From assembly GCA_005281725.1 (NCBI GenBank), contig SSBO01000003.1:2531824-2595823 (forward strand): DNA of 64,000 nt. Reading direction: 5' to 3'. The DNA is from Wuchereria bancrofti (Eukaryota > Nematoda > Chromadorea > Rhabditida > Onchocercidae). The stretch's first letter is position 1; each line of letters opens with the position of its first letter. A program made the position numbers and the translations under genes. The notes below the pieces were generated by a model. That model made no database searches. It had not been told where the DNA came from and worked only from the letters and a program-made list of their open reading frames with translations. Below, in pieces: positions 52,631 to 64,000 of the stretch.

Positions 52631-54824
52631 TTATGCGTGACCTGATTCAAGACGTGGCAATGCGCAATGGTCACACTCACTTTCGTCACCCTAAAGTAAG
52701 AAATATTATATTAACATTTGTTATCATAATTTTGATGTATACTGCTAATGTGACTGTCACATCGGCACTTTCTTTAAGTATCTTCGAAAGGATAAAGAAG
52801 CACGAATATCTATTTCTTGGCTGTTTTTCTTTTTTCGAACATATTACATTTATGTTAGAATTCTAACAGTTAATTGAATCAAAATTAATTAACAATTTGC
52901 TACATTATTGATATTAAATAATACTAATAGATGATAAAAACATTTCGATTTCTTAAGTCTCTCTTCTTATTCAACTATACTTTGGTAAATAAAATTGAAA
53001 AAACTTTATTATACAACCTATTTGCAAGTTTATATTTTGTATTATATTTTTTGTATATATGGAAAAAATTTAATTGGAGAGTGTGAAAAATAAAACGAAA
53101 CACAATTACCTTTTTGCCAGCAAGTCCATCAGAACCAGGTGCTCCTTGTTGTCCTGGTGGTCCTGGTGGTCCTCGTGCACCGGGAGGACCCTGAAATTTA
53201 AAAGTTTTTTATGAACTAACAAAAAACGATCGCGTAATGAACTTTTAATTTATATATATACACTATTGCAGTTAATGTGTAAGCTCCAATGAAGTTACGG
53301 ACCGGTGGTCCTCGATGTCCATTTTGTCCATCATTTCCATTCTTACCATCAGGTCCTGGTGGACCGGGTAAACCTGGTGGACCCGGTATTCCTTTCCTGC
53401 CGGGCATGTCATGAATCTTCCCTGGTTGACCTGCTTGTCCTCTTAATCCAGGACTTCCACGACATCCGCGTTTGCCTGGTTCTCCAGGAAACCCAATTAG
53501 TCCTGCAAGGCAAGTTCCACAAACTTAATAAATAAAATCCATGACTTTAAATCGAGTTTAATTCAAAGTACCGTCAGCTCCATTTAATCCATCAAGGCCT
53601 CGTGCACCACGTTGACCAGGAGGTCCCTTTGGTCCTTGCAGACCAGGAGGGCCAGCTGGTGCCGGTGGACAATCGAAACACCATTCCTGGTAGCGAAAAT
53701 CCAATCCTTCAATTGCATCTGGACCTCGACGACCATTTTTACCCGGCAACCCATCAGTTCCTCAAAGAGTGTTTTTTACTTCAAAGATATACTACTCGTA
53801 TACCTACTCGAAGTTAAATTCAAAACCTGGATCTCCTGGTGGCCCAGGTAGTCCTACTTCTCCAGCTTCACCAATTTTGCAGCTGCAGCATGCAGGATTC
53901 TGGTACACTTCTGTTTGCGGTACTTGTGGCTCTAGGTACGGTCGTGGAATATCATAAACTCCTGTTCCCACTTGCGGTAAACCAAGATTTGAGTACGGCC
54001 CCGAAATATCATAAACCGTTTGCGCCTGTATTGCTCTGGGATCCGAATACGGTCTTATAAGATCATAGGACGATGTTTCTTCATTACTCATTGGTGAGTA
54101 GTAATAGAAATTTGTTTGACGTGGACTGCGCCACAAACGTCGTTCCTTGACGTTTAGCATCTGAAAATATGAAATTAGTTATAAAACCTGAAAATTCATC
54201 AGCAAAATGGAATTAAACTGTTTTACTGATCTTATTTTAATAATTACTGATTCTATTTTCTCGTTTTTTTTTTAAAGATAACTGTTGAATGAATTAAATT
54301 TTTAAGATTTTAGAATAGATTTTTCAATCCTTCAACTAATGAATGACATTAACTAAAACTAACCTTCTCAATATTTGCATATTCTTTCCACATATTTTTT
54401 GAACGTTGTTTACAAAATTCAATTTCGTATGTCAAAGTTGTTTGTATAATTTGAATATAGTAATAAATGAGTGGTGTCACAATTACGCTACATATTGTAG
54501 CTGTTGTACTAAAATTTGAAATTTTCTTTCTTAAAATAAAACTGTCTGAGAGAAAAGGCATAATTGATGTAAACAAATTATTTCAAATAGATAAATAATA
54601 TTTCTCTAATGTCTTCACAAATTTAATATAATAATATTAGGTAAAATGCACTTCATAAATAAACTTTTCCTGCATTCAATTTTGCGATAAAACTAAAACT
54701 TTTGTTTCTAACAGATAAAATGAATATAATTAAATTGTGTGATAATTTAAATAACAAAAATTTACCTAATGGCAACACCAAAAAAAGCAATTTTTTTGTG
54801 ATGTTCAACCTGTTGTTCCTTCAT
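52631..54824 (-). CDS. Cuticle collagen
   Basis: Structural protein of the nematode cuticle. Seven minus-strand exons: 54824-54766, 54508-54364, 54160-53827, 53760-53572, 53502-53303, 53190-53110, 52690-52631. They sum to 1068 bp, or 355 aa plus TAA. The N-terminal collagen domain is present: a basic start MKEQQVEHHKK, a membrane or signal stretch ending IVTPLIYYYIQ, then CKQRSKNMWKEY. KERRLWR (73-79) fits a subtilisin-type processing site. Residues 80-160 are non-collagenous and Tyr-rich, with YD(L/I)xxPY at 100, 118 and 137. After CCSCKIGEAG come interrupted Gly-X-Y blocks, with the interruption EWCFDCPPAP between them, and a C-terminus ECDHCALPRLESGHA similar to the CDHCPPPR ends of the ROL-6/DPY class. 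The short last exon was found by phase and the conserved Cys pair. No trans-splice site was identified upstream. Exact orthology is unknown. Confidence 0.94.
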
Positions 54825-57198
54825 TAATGATATTTTTCGTACAATTAACAAAAAATTCCCATCGATTTTAAGTATGTATAGGAATTGCTGATCTTAAAAA
54901 AATGCTTACTTTCAACCTATAAAAGATTAAATTTATGATAATATTTTGACATTCGTTTATATAAATAATTGAAATATTGATTTAACTTTTAATTTTTAAC
55001 TCTAACGGTGTTACTTCCACTTTATTTCATTAAAATCAAATATGGTTTGATATATCAGAAAGAAAAACGAAAAAAGATAAATTTACAATTACTAAAGTAT
55101 TTCGAAATATTTTTGTAATGATAATATTCTTTTAAGCTAAGAAATTGTGAAAACTAGTTAATTTGTTTACTACTTAAAAAAAATGCTCTACTTAAAAAAT
55201 TGCGAAAATAGAAATCATAAAGAAATGAAAAATATTCGAAATGTATGAAAAAGGAAAGTAATTGCGATTTTTCAAAATATGAAATTGTTTGATTTAAATA
55301 TAATCTAATAAAAAGTAAAAATTTGGATTCTTGTCTTATCTTAGCCTTCTTTCACCTTCCAGTATTTTTTTTTCATTTCAACAATTGTCTAATTGATCTA
55401 ATAATGTGCTATGAGAATTATCCTGACAAAATTTCATTTTTTTTGAATTTTGAACTTTCAAATTTTTGGATAGCAATTTCTTAACAATATTTTTTTGTTT
55501 GGTATTAAAAATTATAAATGGTGAAAATTTTGTCACATTATTTTAAAATAGATTTTTTTGATTTTACTCACTAATCAGGAATGATTAGGAATTTACTCAT
55601 ACTTATTATGCATTATCATTGTACCATACTTATACTTATTTATATTCGAATGAAAGTTTTTAAAAAACACGAAGCTATTGTGATTTCAGGATAGTTGTAT
55701 ACTTGAATCCAGAATTGAATTCCGGTTATAATTACAAAAGAATGTGTATAATATGCCTCTAATAAATGTAGACAAATCCAGTATTCCGAAACGTGTTCGG
55801 CGTTTCGGGGAAAAACCGAAGTTGAAAACCGTTAAAAAATACTTTATCAGAAACGAGAACAGGCATTGAAACAAATTCTTTATGAACGATGAAGGTTTGA
55901 AAGGCAGCCATTTCGGAGAACAATGAATTTAAATATTGTTATTATCAATTAGGCCTTTCATACATCACTTTGTCATTTGCGCCTATTATTTCCATTCCTT
56001 TTTTAAAATACTTTCAAAAAATATCACGAAAGATAATTCATTTTTCTTTCTTTCTCGAGATGTAGTTGAAGGAAAAACAAGAAAGAAGAACGGACACAAG
56101 TATTCTCGACAGGTTTTTGATAAACGTGATAAGATAAATGATTTCACATTCATCAGTGTTATCCGTTAACCTCTACCCTCGGCAACTTTTTTTGTGAATG
56201 AAAATTCTTATTTTTCTTGAATTTTTTATTTATGCTTTAAGAAAACCAAAAATTATTATTTTTTTTTAAAATGAGATGCTTAATTATCTCTCGAAATAAC
56301 AGTCCTCATTATTTCATTTGCTTATTAAACAACCAAGTCATTTTATAAAAGAAAATAAATCATTGAAGGATGACGATTTCTTGGATTAAAAGACTAAAAT
56401 GTTTCGTTTTTTAATTCTAGAAATTTAAAGAAATATGAATTTATGACACAATCTAAATATTACTTACTGAATATGTCAATAAACATTGAGAAAATGACTG
56501 CAGCAAGTTCAGAAGTTTATTATTCTCAAATGTGTCGGAAGTGAACAAAAGTGTTTAAAAAAAGATTAAATCAAAGCAGTGGAAATGAGGCGAAAAATAT
56601 TAGACCAAATAAATAAGACGAAAATTGATAAAGTCAGAAAAATATTTAAAAAAGTGGAACATTAATGACTATTGATTACAAATAATTGCTCCAAAAACAG
56701 AACTCTTTTTTAAGTACGATTTAAGAAAAATATATAAACGACAACTTTTTTTTTCTTTGCAAATATGATTTGTCATTTCTCAGTTTACCTATCAAAACAA
56801 TTTGCAATAAATGTATGTGACATTTTGACCGGATTTATATCTGTGCAATTTCATTATCCTTTGAAAAGAATTAAATGACCAATATTTGACTAATGTTTGA
56901 CCAATAAAATATTTGCTTAGGCTTAGAAATAATACTTGATTTGATTATCATCCAAACTTAATCTATTTCCTCAATATCATTCATATGAATGTAAGTAAAT
57001 ATTGCAATGCAAGATTTACTTACATTTAATTTGGCAAACAAAATTAATACAACTATAATTCAAAGCAATCATAATGTATGTCCATCAAATGGTCATTTGA
57101 TTCCCTAAATTATTTTATAAGTTGTTTTCTGGGACATATAAATGAGGCATTTATTCAAATTTAAATTTTTGTTAAATATATTACATATAGATGAAAGA

Positions 57199-57330
57199 TT
57201 ATGTTTGGAACGAAATTTGGTAGTGAAATACAGGTATGTGACATAGATTACACCTGGTATACGACCACGAACACGTGCTATCACTCTTAACAACCTTTCC
57301 TCTATCGAAATAGTCGCAAGTCGGCAACAT
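57199..57330 (-). other. Candidate small ORF or exon, Cys-containing
   Basis: ATG at 57330 opens a 43-codon frame that starts MLPTCDYFDRGKVVKSDSTC and later has CNLCHIP, ending in TAA. The stretch is richer in GC than its surroundings and a good donor (CCAG then GTGTAA) lies inside it, so it could instead be a first exon. The alternative frame, rich in Arg, is open too. No family recognised. Confidence 0.25.
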
Positions 57331-57348
57331 AACAACTAGCGGACTAAT

Positions 57349-57391
57349 CCTCTCCCTCTCCCTCTCTCTCTCCCTCTCTCTCTCGCTCGCT
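57349..57391. repeat. (TC)n microsatellite
   Basis: CTCTCC/TCTC run about 0.8 kb upstream of the hydroxypyruvate isomerase start. Confidence 0.9.
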
Positions 57392-58120
57392 TATGAAAAA
57401 CACTCTTTGATCTTGGCTCTTTCTTATTCTTATCACACGTAACCTTCCCTCCTCTACTTTTGTCACACATAACCTTTCCTCTTCTACCTTCTTTTTTTTA
57501 TTAATCTCTTCCCTTACCTTGCCTTACATTATTTAGTATATATTTTTAATCTTTTCTCTCTCTATCCTTTTCATAATATTTCTGAATGCCATTTACCATA
57601 CGGATATATTTTTCTAAATCTTTTCCCTCTCTTTCTCTCTCTCTCAACGCTTCAAATGAAATGTTCACAGTGTATTTCTTCAGATATTAGGATAATTCCT
57701 TGCTGCTTTCATGAAATAAATTAAATTAAACTGATCTTTGATGCTATAAAGAGTAAAATATTATAAGTGAAGGATGCTAACACAATATGTAAATTAATTA
57801 ATAACAAGTAAACTTCTCACAATATAGAATTTCGAGAGTTGAAAAGTACTTCTATTTCTTTCTATTTGCCTACTTCTATTAATTGTTAACTTAGATCTTG
57901 AAATATTATCCTGAAATCAAAATAATTGAATATACAAATCATCAAACAAAAAGAATTAGAAAGATTATGGAATAAATGAATTAAGATCAAAATTAAAATT
58001 TTTAGCAGAATGATGCAAGAATAGAATAAATGGAATTGGAATAGATTAAATTAATAAATGAATACATTTTTCATCGATTTTCATTACAGTTTCTCACTTC
58101 TTTAGATTTATTTGTCTTTC

Positions 58121-58123
58121 TAG
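58121..58123 (+). promoter_or_regulatory. Probable trans-splice acceptor
   Basis: TTGTCTTTCTAG ends 30 bp before the hydroxypyruvate isomerase ATG, with no upstream coding exon. Confidence 0.5.
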
Positions 58124-58153
58124 TGAAGAAATTTGAAGCATTCCGACGAAACG

Positions 58154-60076
58154 ATGCGTGTTGCTGCTAATTTGACGATGATGTTTCATGAGATGGATAT
58201 GCTACAAAAGTATTAATTATTTCATTTTAATTAATTCATCTTATGTAATATCAGTTCAAGTTGAAAAATGAACAGTAAGCAATGTAGAACTGTTCATACT
58301 ATTTAAAATAGTAAATTTACTTGTCTTAAAGTGTTTAAGCATAAGCCCTTTATTAAATAAAAATAATTCTACTAATTCGAAATTAATAATTTTAAGTTTG
58401 ATTGTGAATTTGAATTATCCACCTTCGATAATTATCCAGAATAGTTCATGAAGATATGGAAGAGTAGCTGCACTTGGTTTTCAACTTATTGAAATATCGT
58501 TGCCATATGGATGGTCAGCTGAGGAATTGCTACATGAAGCCGAACGTTATCATCTCAAACATATCCTTATTAATGCACCCGCTGGTATCCTTTAATTTTC
58601 TTCTCTTTTTTCAATTCTCCTTGAATTCTTTCTTTCCTTCGTTAGATATTTGGTTTAATTCAATGCTATTTTTGTCCATTATTTCATTTTCAGTGTTTTT
58701 TGGTGATAATTTAGTTTTTTTTTTTTCTTCGTATATGTTTATTTCATAAGGATTGTAGGTAATTGGTCTGAAGGTTTTCGTGGTCTTGCAGCCCTTCCAG
58801 AGCAAACGTCTAAGTATATGGAATCTTTGGATATCGCAATTCAGTACGCAAAAAAATTAAATGTGCAAAAGGTTTCCTTTCTATGCATGAATTCGTCATC
58901 AGAATGTTCTGAAATTTTTAGAAAATTCATTTGCTTCCAAGTCATTTATTTATTCTTGCATTTTCTAAAATTTTATACATTTCTTTGTGTATTTAGGTCC
59001 ATGTAATGGCTGGTGTAGCTGAAGAAACGAATGAAAACTTCGAAGTTTATGTTAAGAATATTCGTTTGGCTTGTCAACAGTTTAAAAAGGTTTAAAAAAT
59101 AAATGTCTAAATGCGATAGTGTATTACAAGTCGTTTATTTATACAACTTTGCAGATTTGCCATAGGTAATGAATGATATTAAAGAATGTTTTTTAGGAAT
59201 CAATAATTTGTCTTATTGAACCGATCTGTCAAGCTGCCATTCCTGGCTATTTCATGAATTCGTATTCGAAAGGTACTAATCAATTTTACATTTTCAATTA
59301 TTCAGCTTCTATTCATTCGCATGCTATTATTATCTCACTTATAGTAGTGATATAAAATTAAAATTTTGCTATCATAGATTTATTTCTAAACAAATAATGG
59401 AAAGCATATTGCAGCTATAAAGGTTCTGAAGGAAATCAACGAACCAAACTTGCAGATCATGTTGGTGAGTACTGTGCATTCTTGAAACAAGATTTCATGC
59501 CAATCTTTCACTTTTTTTTTTCTCATCGCTTTTGTACTTCCATAGAAGTATTATTTTGCAGGATATATTTCATGTTCAACAAATTTGTGGACAGCTTACC
59601 ACTACTATTGAAACATTGGCACCTTTTGTAGGTAAATTAATTGTAAACTTTATTTGCATTTTCCAAAATTGTTATAACCACTGTTATTTGTTAAGAAATC
59701 ATTAATATATTAATAGGGAATCATTATTGAAAAATTCATTTTACAGTTCATTTGCTGCACATTGGACAGATTTTGCTTTAATTCGTTGGTACATAAAAAA
59801 TTCAGCGTACACCTAAAAGAAGGAGTTTTAGAAATTGAATCAGTGTCTACTATTTTCTGTCTTCATGAAATTATTAATCATCAAATCTCAGGACATGTTC
59901 AAGTAGCTCAAGTACCAGATCGTCGTGAACCAGATACAGATGGTGAAATAAATTATAGTTACGTCTTTAACATACTGAAAAAATTTGGTGACTGGGATGT
60001 CGGTTGTGAATATATGAATAGCGGATGTGATAATCAGTACTTCCAGTGGGTGCATCGTTATGGGCTTACATTCTGA
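58154..60076 (+). CDS. HYI: Hydroxypyruvate isomerase family protein
   Basis: TIM-barrel sugar isomerase family; bacterial members interconvert hydroxypyruvate and tartronate semialdehyde, and the substrate in animals is not well settled. Eight exons: 58154-58209, 58454-58584, 58759-58871, 58997-59089, 59197-59272, 59415-59464, 59562-59631, 59892-60076. They sum to 774 bp, or 257 aa plus TGA, the usual family size. Landmarks: MRVAANLTMMFHEMDMLQKY at the start, GFQLIEISLPYGWSAEELL, HILINAPAGNWSEGFRGLAA, VHVMAG, SIICLIEPIC with the expected metal-binding Glu139, MLDIFHVQ (Asp174), GHVQVAQVPDRREPDTDGEI and WDVGCEYMNSG with the second metal-binding Glu236. All expected metal ligands are present, so the enzyme is probably active. 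Introns are mostly 65 to 260 bp. The second exon's acceptor (CATGAAG) is weak, but the phase fits exactly. Confidence 0.95.
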
Positions 60077-62511
60077 TAGCATTTATGCACTTTATTAACT
60101 TTTCCTCCTATGTTCTTTTCTTACCAAATTTATTTCTAATCAAACTTTCCGATTTCTTACGTAATGCTGAACAGAAAACCGTTGAAGTAAATAATAAATA
60201 TACATTTGGAAGTGGAGTTATTTCCTGTAGTTGCTCTGTTATTATTTAACTATCCAATGCTTGTACAATAGCTTCCAAATATTTTTTTTTTCTTTTGATC
60301 TTTTTAGGTTTTTAAATTTTGTCCTTTTTTAAAAATAGACCTCACTTTTCAACTCATAATCTTTTTTGTATTCTGTTCTTTCCATTTTACTCATCTTTTG
60401 ATGCAGCAGTGCATAATTTTTTTTTGCTAGAATGTCGAATCAGGTGCACAAATATTAAAAATATATCTCGATTTACTGAATTATAAAACAATTAATAACA
60501 ATACTAATCACCTCAATACCAAGTTTTTTTTTTCAAAAATTTCGATTCATATACGATATCCGCGTCTAATATTGAAAACTTAACGAACCTTTCCTATCTG
60601 TTTTTAATTTTATTTTTATAGCAACTCTTTTCATTCGATATCTGATGTTATAAGAAGTTTAGTGTGGTTCTTGTGTCATAATTATTTATCAAATCATTAT
60701 TTATTTATTTTTTTTATTTTGTTTTTTAATATTGCATTAGTATTTTCCTCTAAAAACATATTTTATTAATCAAACCACTTCATGTTTTATCTTATTTGTT
60801 GCACAGAAATTCAGTTGACGGCATGAAGCAGAGAAACATTGTGTTCAAAATGCTTCTCACCTAGACAATTATTTAACAAGATATCACTTTCAATCCGCCT
60901 ATTTGTCTTTTACTCTCCAGTTTATTTGATAGGTCTCGTTGTTGTGTTTAAATTTCAATTTTTTTAAAAATAGTTCCAAAATATTATTTGAATCGAAATA
61001 AATGTGATGTTCAGTCGGTATGTTATTAGCTTTTTGAAAAATTATCGTTTCTGTAAGTGAGGAAGAGAGGTGATGTAGGATGGCACCCTGCGGTGCTAAG
61101 AGTTTACGGTAACGGAGAGACTTGATGAAATTGTTCATTACAAATGTAAAATAATGAACTAGCAATTAGTATAAAAATCTTCGTTTCAATCACTGATAAT
61201 AAATGAAATGATGAATCAGAGCAAAGTCCTTTACCCAGTGACCGATCGTGTTTGCTTATCACTCAGACACAGCTCGGTACCACAGGGTAGACGAACAAGC
61301 TCAAAAGATAGGTAGGATAACGGGCTAATCTGGATTGGTTGCTTTTAAGAATTCTTCATTCCACAATCAATGATTTCACTTTTTTCACTTTGCAAATTAT
61401 CGGTTGCAATCTGAAACACAAAGAATAATAATCGTAAAACACTTTACAAGTTCCATGAAAATTCTGAGTAAATGAATAAGATGATTTTATTAAAAAAACA
61501 GCAATCTAATGCCTGAATTTATTTTGGAACTGAAATCAGATTAAAATAGAAATACAAATAATGAAATCAAAAAGAATAGGCTCAATTATCCACAGGATGT
61601 GATTATACAAATTAACATAAAAATACAGACAAAAAATTAATTACCTGTGTTTATTAACTATAAAACTAGAAAAATGCGGATAAAAATTCAATTACTTGTC
61701 TTTATTAACTTTATAAAACTAAATTACCTGGCAATAATTGTTCAAATTCAAGTAGGATACATCTTTTCCACAAAAACATTATATGAAATATTGCTATTAT
61801 AAAATGAATTGCAAGAATGTAGGCTGTCAATTGTTAACATCATTTAAACTTTGATATTATTAGATTTTGTTCCTCATGCAATTCATATGTTTCAAGAATT
61901 TTTTTTTTCTTCCCTAATTCTATGCTTTTTTTTTATTATTCACTTTAAAAGCTAATATATGTATATAAAATTTACTTTTATATTATAAGCAGTTGATTGC
62001 TGTTTCACTTAACATCATTGTCGTATTTTACAATCTGAAAAAAATTTAAAAAGAAGCTTAGAACATATGACTATTCATAAAGAGAGATGATTTAGTTAAT
62101 CGATATCATTTTTAATAATGCTTTATGATGAGAATGCATTGAACAAGAAGAATAGGCCATCAAAGGATGATAATACAGTGATAAATGAACTATAATAAAA
62201 GAAAATTTAGAATAAATTCATTTTTCTGGTATTAGTGACATTTTAGCATGTCAATTATTTCATATTTTTGAAAATTTTGAAGATTCATAAATGTAGTCAC
62301 TATTTATTTGATTTTAAAGATAACTTGCGATAATTGAAATATCACTAATGTATGGCTATCAGAAGATGGAATACGGTATATTATTATCTGCTCGATGAGA
62401 TTGTAGGATATCGCTTTGATAAAAAATTGCTCGGAGAAGTGAAAAATTAGTGAAATGAGTGATGTGTAGCATTTTCATTCTTTTTCAAACTATGATAATT
62501 GTAATGATTAT

Positions 62512-62763
62512 CATTAGACAAAATAATTAAATTGAATGTTACTAATTGCTTAGGTAAGCTAAATCATTACATTACCAATCATACTAGTTATGACAATAAG
62601 TAATATAAAATAATGATGATTAAGCATAGCAATTGGGAAAGGAAATAAATTACGATATCGTAGATTTGATAACAATTTAATATAATCTAGATCTAACGAC
62701 ACATTAGATAAAATAATTAAATTGAATGTTACTAATTGCTTAGGTAAGCTAGATCATTACATT
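62512..62763. repeat. 62-bp direct repeat pair offset by 190 bp
   Basis: 62512-62573 and 62702-62763 match at 60 of 62 positions (CATTAGA...AAATAATTAAATTG, then AATGTTACTAATTGCTTAGG). The intervening 128 bp are unrelated. Confidence 0.9.
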
Positions 62764-63301
62764 GTTTTTGATGTTATTCAAACGTTTATCAATGATTTAT
62801 CAAACAATATGGAAATACTCAACATTTCACACATTTCGATCACTCTAAAGTTTAAATAAATGAATCAATTTTCTATATCAGAAATTTCATATCAGGAATT
62901 TTATCAAGAATTTGCATATTAGGAATTTTACTCATAGATAAGAAAATGTAAAATGACTAACTTATTTAAATGAATGTTGTCGTAAACATCGACCAAATCC
63001 ATTGTGGTAATATCAATTAGATGATTATGCTATCGGGTAGTAGAAACCAAAAAGATCACGTAGCTATAAAGTATATTTTTCAATAAAGTTTAAAATATTG
63101 AAGTATCGATTATAATTACAGGTATAAAACCTTTAATTATTTTAATTGACTTAAGTATAAACTTATCATTTACCTTTTCATTGGATAGTAAAACCACTGA
63201 TATCTCTGAAAAATCATTAAGATTGTCTGTATTGCCATAAAAACTCAAATTAAAAATGGAAGAGCTTAATTTTATCGTTAATTAAAATCCAATCGTCTTA
63301 C

Positions 63302-63332
63302 AAACAACCAGCCAACCAGTCAGACATAGAAA
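63302..63332 (-). other. Candidate short first exon
   Basis: On the minus strand CTGTTTTGCAG precedes TTTCT, an ATG at 63327 (MSDWLAGC) and the donor GTAAGA, giving a 31-nt exon. Joined by phase to the acceptor at 61411-61412 it would encode only 26 residues, so either more exons lie between or this is chance. Confidence 0.2.
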
Positions 63333-63915
63333 CTGCAAAACAGTAACTTTATATTACGATCTGTCAGATTATTGCTCTAAAAGTCCAACCTCCTCGAAAA
63401 AATCTTCGGAGGAAGAAAAAGAGTAAAACTCCGTCCCATGCGCAAAAAAAAAACTTTTACTAATACTTATATTATATTGTTGACAGTATGATTACTGTAA
63501 CGATAACCACAATTGCGTGACAATGATGGAATACTTAATTAGTAGTGATAAATAAACTTTGAATAAAATTTCGATAAAGATATATAATGAATGAATAAAT
63601 GAATAAATTTACAATAACAAGAAGAAGGATACAACGAAAAAATCAATCATTTGCATCAACTTTCTATTTCTTGCAAAAAAAGAAAAAATATTTTATTATT
63701 AGAATATAATGTTAATTAATAATAAATAATACAACTAAAAGTATATAATAAGAAAATTTCAGTTTATTGTAATGTAAAATCTGGAATATATGAAAATGAA
63801 AGAACAAAAAGAATGTAATTTGGGAAGAAAAATGGAAGGTTATTGCTTTTGAGAGAAATGGATTGAAATTTATTTCATTTTTTTTTTATATGCAATTTGC
63901 CTTCTCTTTGTACAG

Positions 63916-63987
63916 GCATCTTTTTCGATTGATGCTAACCTTAATGTTTGCCGACTTTATAAGTGTCCGAAGAACACAGTAATATAA
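63916..63987 (+). other. Candidate terminal exon at the window edge
   Basis: CTTTGTACAG is followed by a less AT-rich stretch that can be read ASFSIDANLNVCRLYKCPKN then TVI and TAA, or in another frame HLFRLMLTLMFADFISVRRT then Q and TAA. Both frames end within the same few bases. There is no supported upstream exon. Confidence 0.2.
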
Positions 63988-64000
63988 TGAGTTCTCCTCT

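Larger units (their letters stand above)
54825..58153. other. Divergent intergenic region between collagen and hydroxypyruvate isomerase
   Basis: About 3.3 kb holding both promoters. It contains a TC-rich microsatellite (57349-57391) and a coding-like stretch on the minus strand (57199-57330). The remainder is AT-rich with no gene seen. Confidence 0.6.
60077..64000. other. Mostly noncoding right end with weak exon candidates
   Basis: AT-rich DNA. It contains a direct repeat pair (62512-62573 and 62702-62763), stretches richer in GC at 61020-61130 and 61205-61340, and isolated splice-like signals on both strands (61410 minus, 63332-63302 minus, 63916-63987 plus). No chain of exons could be joined with confidence. 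Confidence 0.5.

Noticed and set aside
52633..52866. Plus-strand ORF MRDLIQDVAMRNGHTH...
   Set aside because: Its first part is the reverse complement of the last collagen exon, which ends ECDHCALPRLESGHA.
53305..54060. Plus-strand ORFs across the collagen gene
   Set aside because: They are antisense shadows of the Gly-X-Y coding exons, rich in Val, Leu and His as expected from reversed collagen codons.
60899..61165. 88-codon minus-strand ORF
   Set aside because: Composition degenerates into Lys/Asn/Ile-rich text and I recognise no family; kept only as part of the uncertain right-end region.

Overview
The window looks like a nematode nuclear genome, most plausibly a spirurid or filarial species. 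The supports are very AT-rich DNA, small exons in introns of about 50 to 450 bp, introns ending in nematode-style TTTCAG, candidate trans-splice acceptors just before start codons, and a cuticle collagen with the nematode N-terminal domain. The species assignment is inference from composition and gene style. I found no rRNA, CRISPR array, prokaryotic operon, viral or intact transposon gene. Layout: (1) 600-1199 minus, three exons of the extracellular domain of a Cys-loop ligand-gated ion channel subunit; the gene continues beyond the left edge. (2) 8764-12511 minus, a complete 10-exon heparan sulfate D-glucuronyl C5-epimerase (HSE-5/GLCE family, 550 aa). (3) 15404-19417 plus, a complete 10-exon glycerol kinase (509 aa). 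(4) 21741-31109 minus, a multi-exon RhoGAP-domain protein related to the ARHGAP20/TAGAP type, with a long low-complexity C-terminal half. (5) About 31.1-50 kb, an 18 to 19 kb region with no convincing gene, holding microsatellites and a compact 77-bp satellite at 45794-46551. (6) 50080-52129 plus, a complete 6-exon casein-kinase-1-like protein whose catalytic residues are nearly all replaced, so a probable pseudokinase (337 aa). (7) 52631-54824 minus, a complete 7-exon cuticle collagen (355 aa). (8) 58154-60076 plus, a complete 8-exon hydroxypyruvate isomerase family protein (257 aa). (9) 60.1-64 kb, mostly noncoding, with weak exon candidates near the right end. For the five genes I call complete, the splice phases close exactly and the summed exon lengths are multiples of three. 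I joined exons by eye, with no alignments or RNA evidence. The genes are unrelated in function and do not form an operon: epimerase and collagen serve the extracellular matrix, glycerol kinase and hydroxypyruvate isomerase serve small-molecule carbon metabolism, and the channel, RhoGAP and pseudokinase are signalling proteins. I saw no clear previously undescribed multi-gene system. The most notable points are the degenerate CK1-like pseudokinase, the two-variant 77-bp satellite, a possible GC-AG intron in the epimerase gene, a 41-nt exon predicted by phase in the RhoGAP gene, and a tyrosine motif repeated three times in the collagen.
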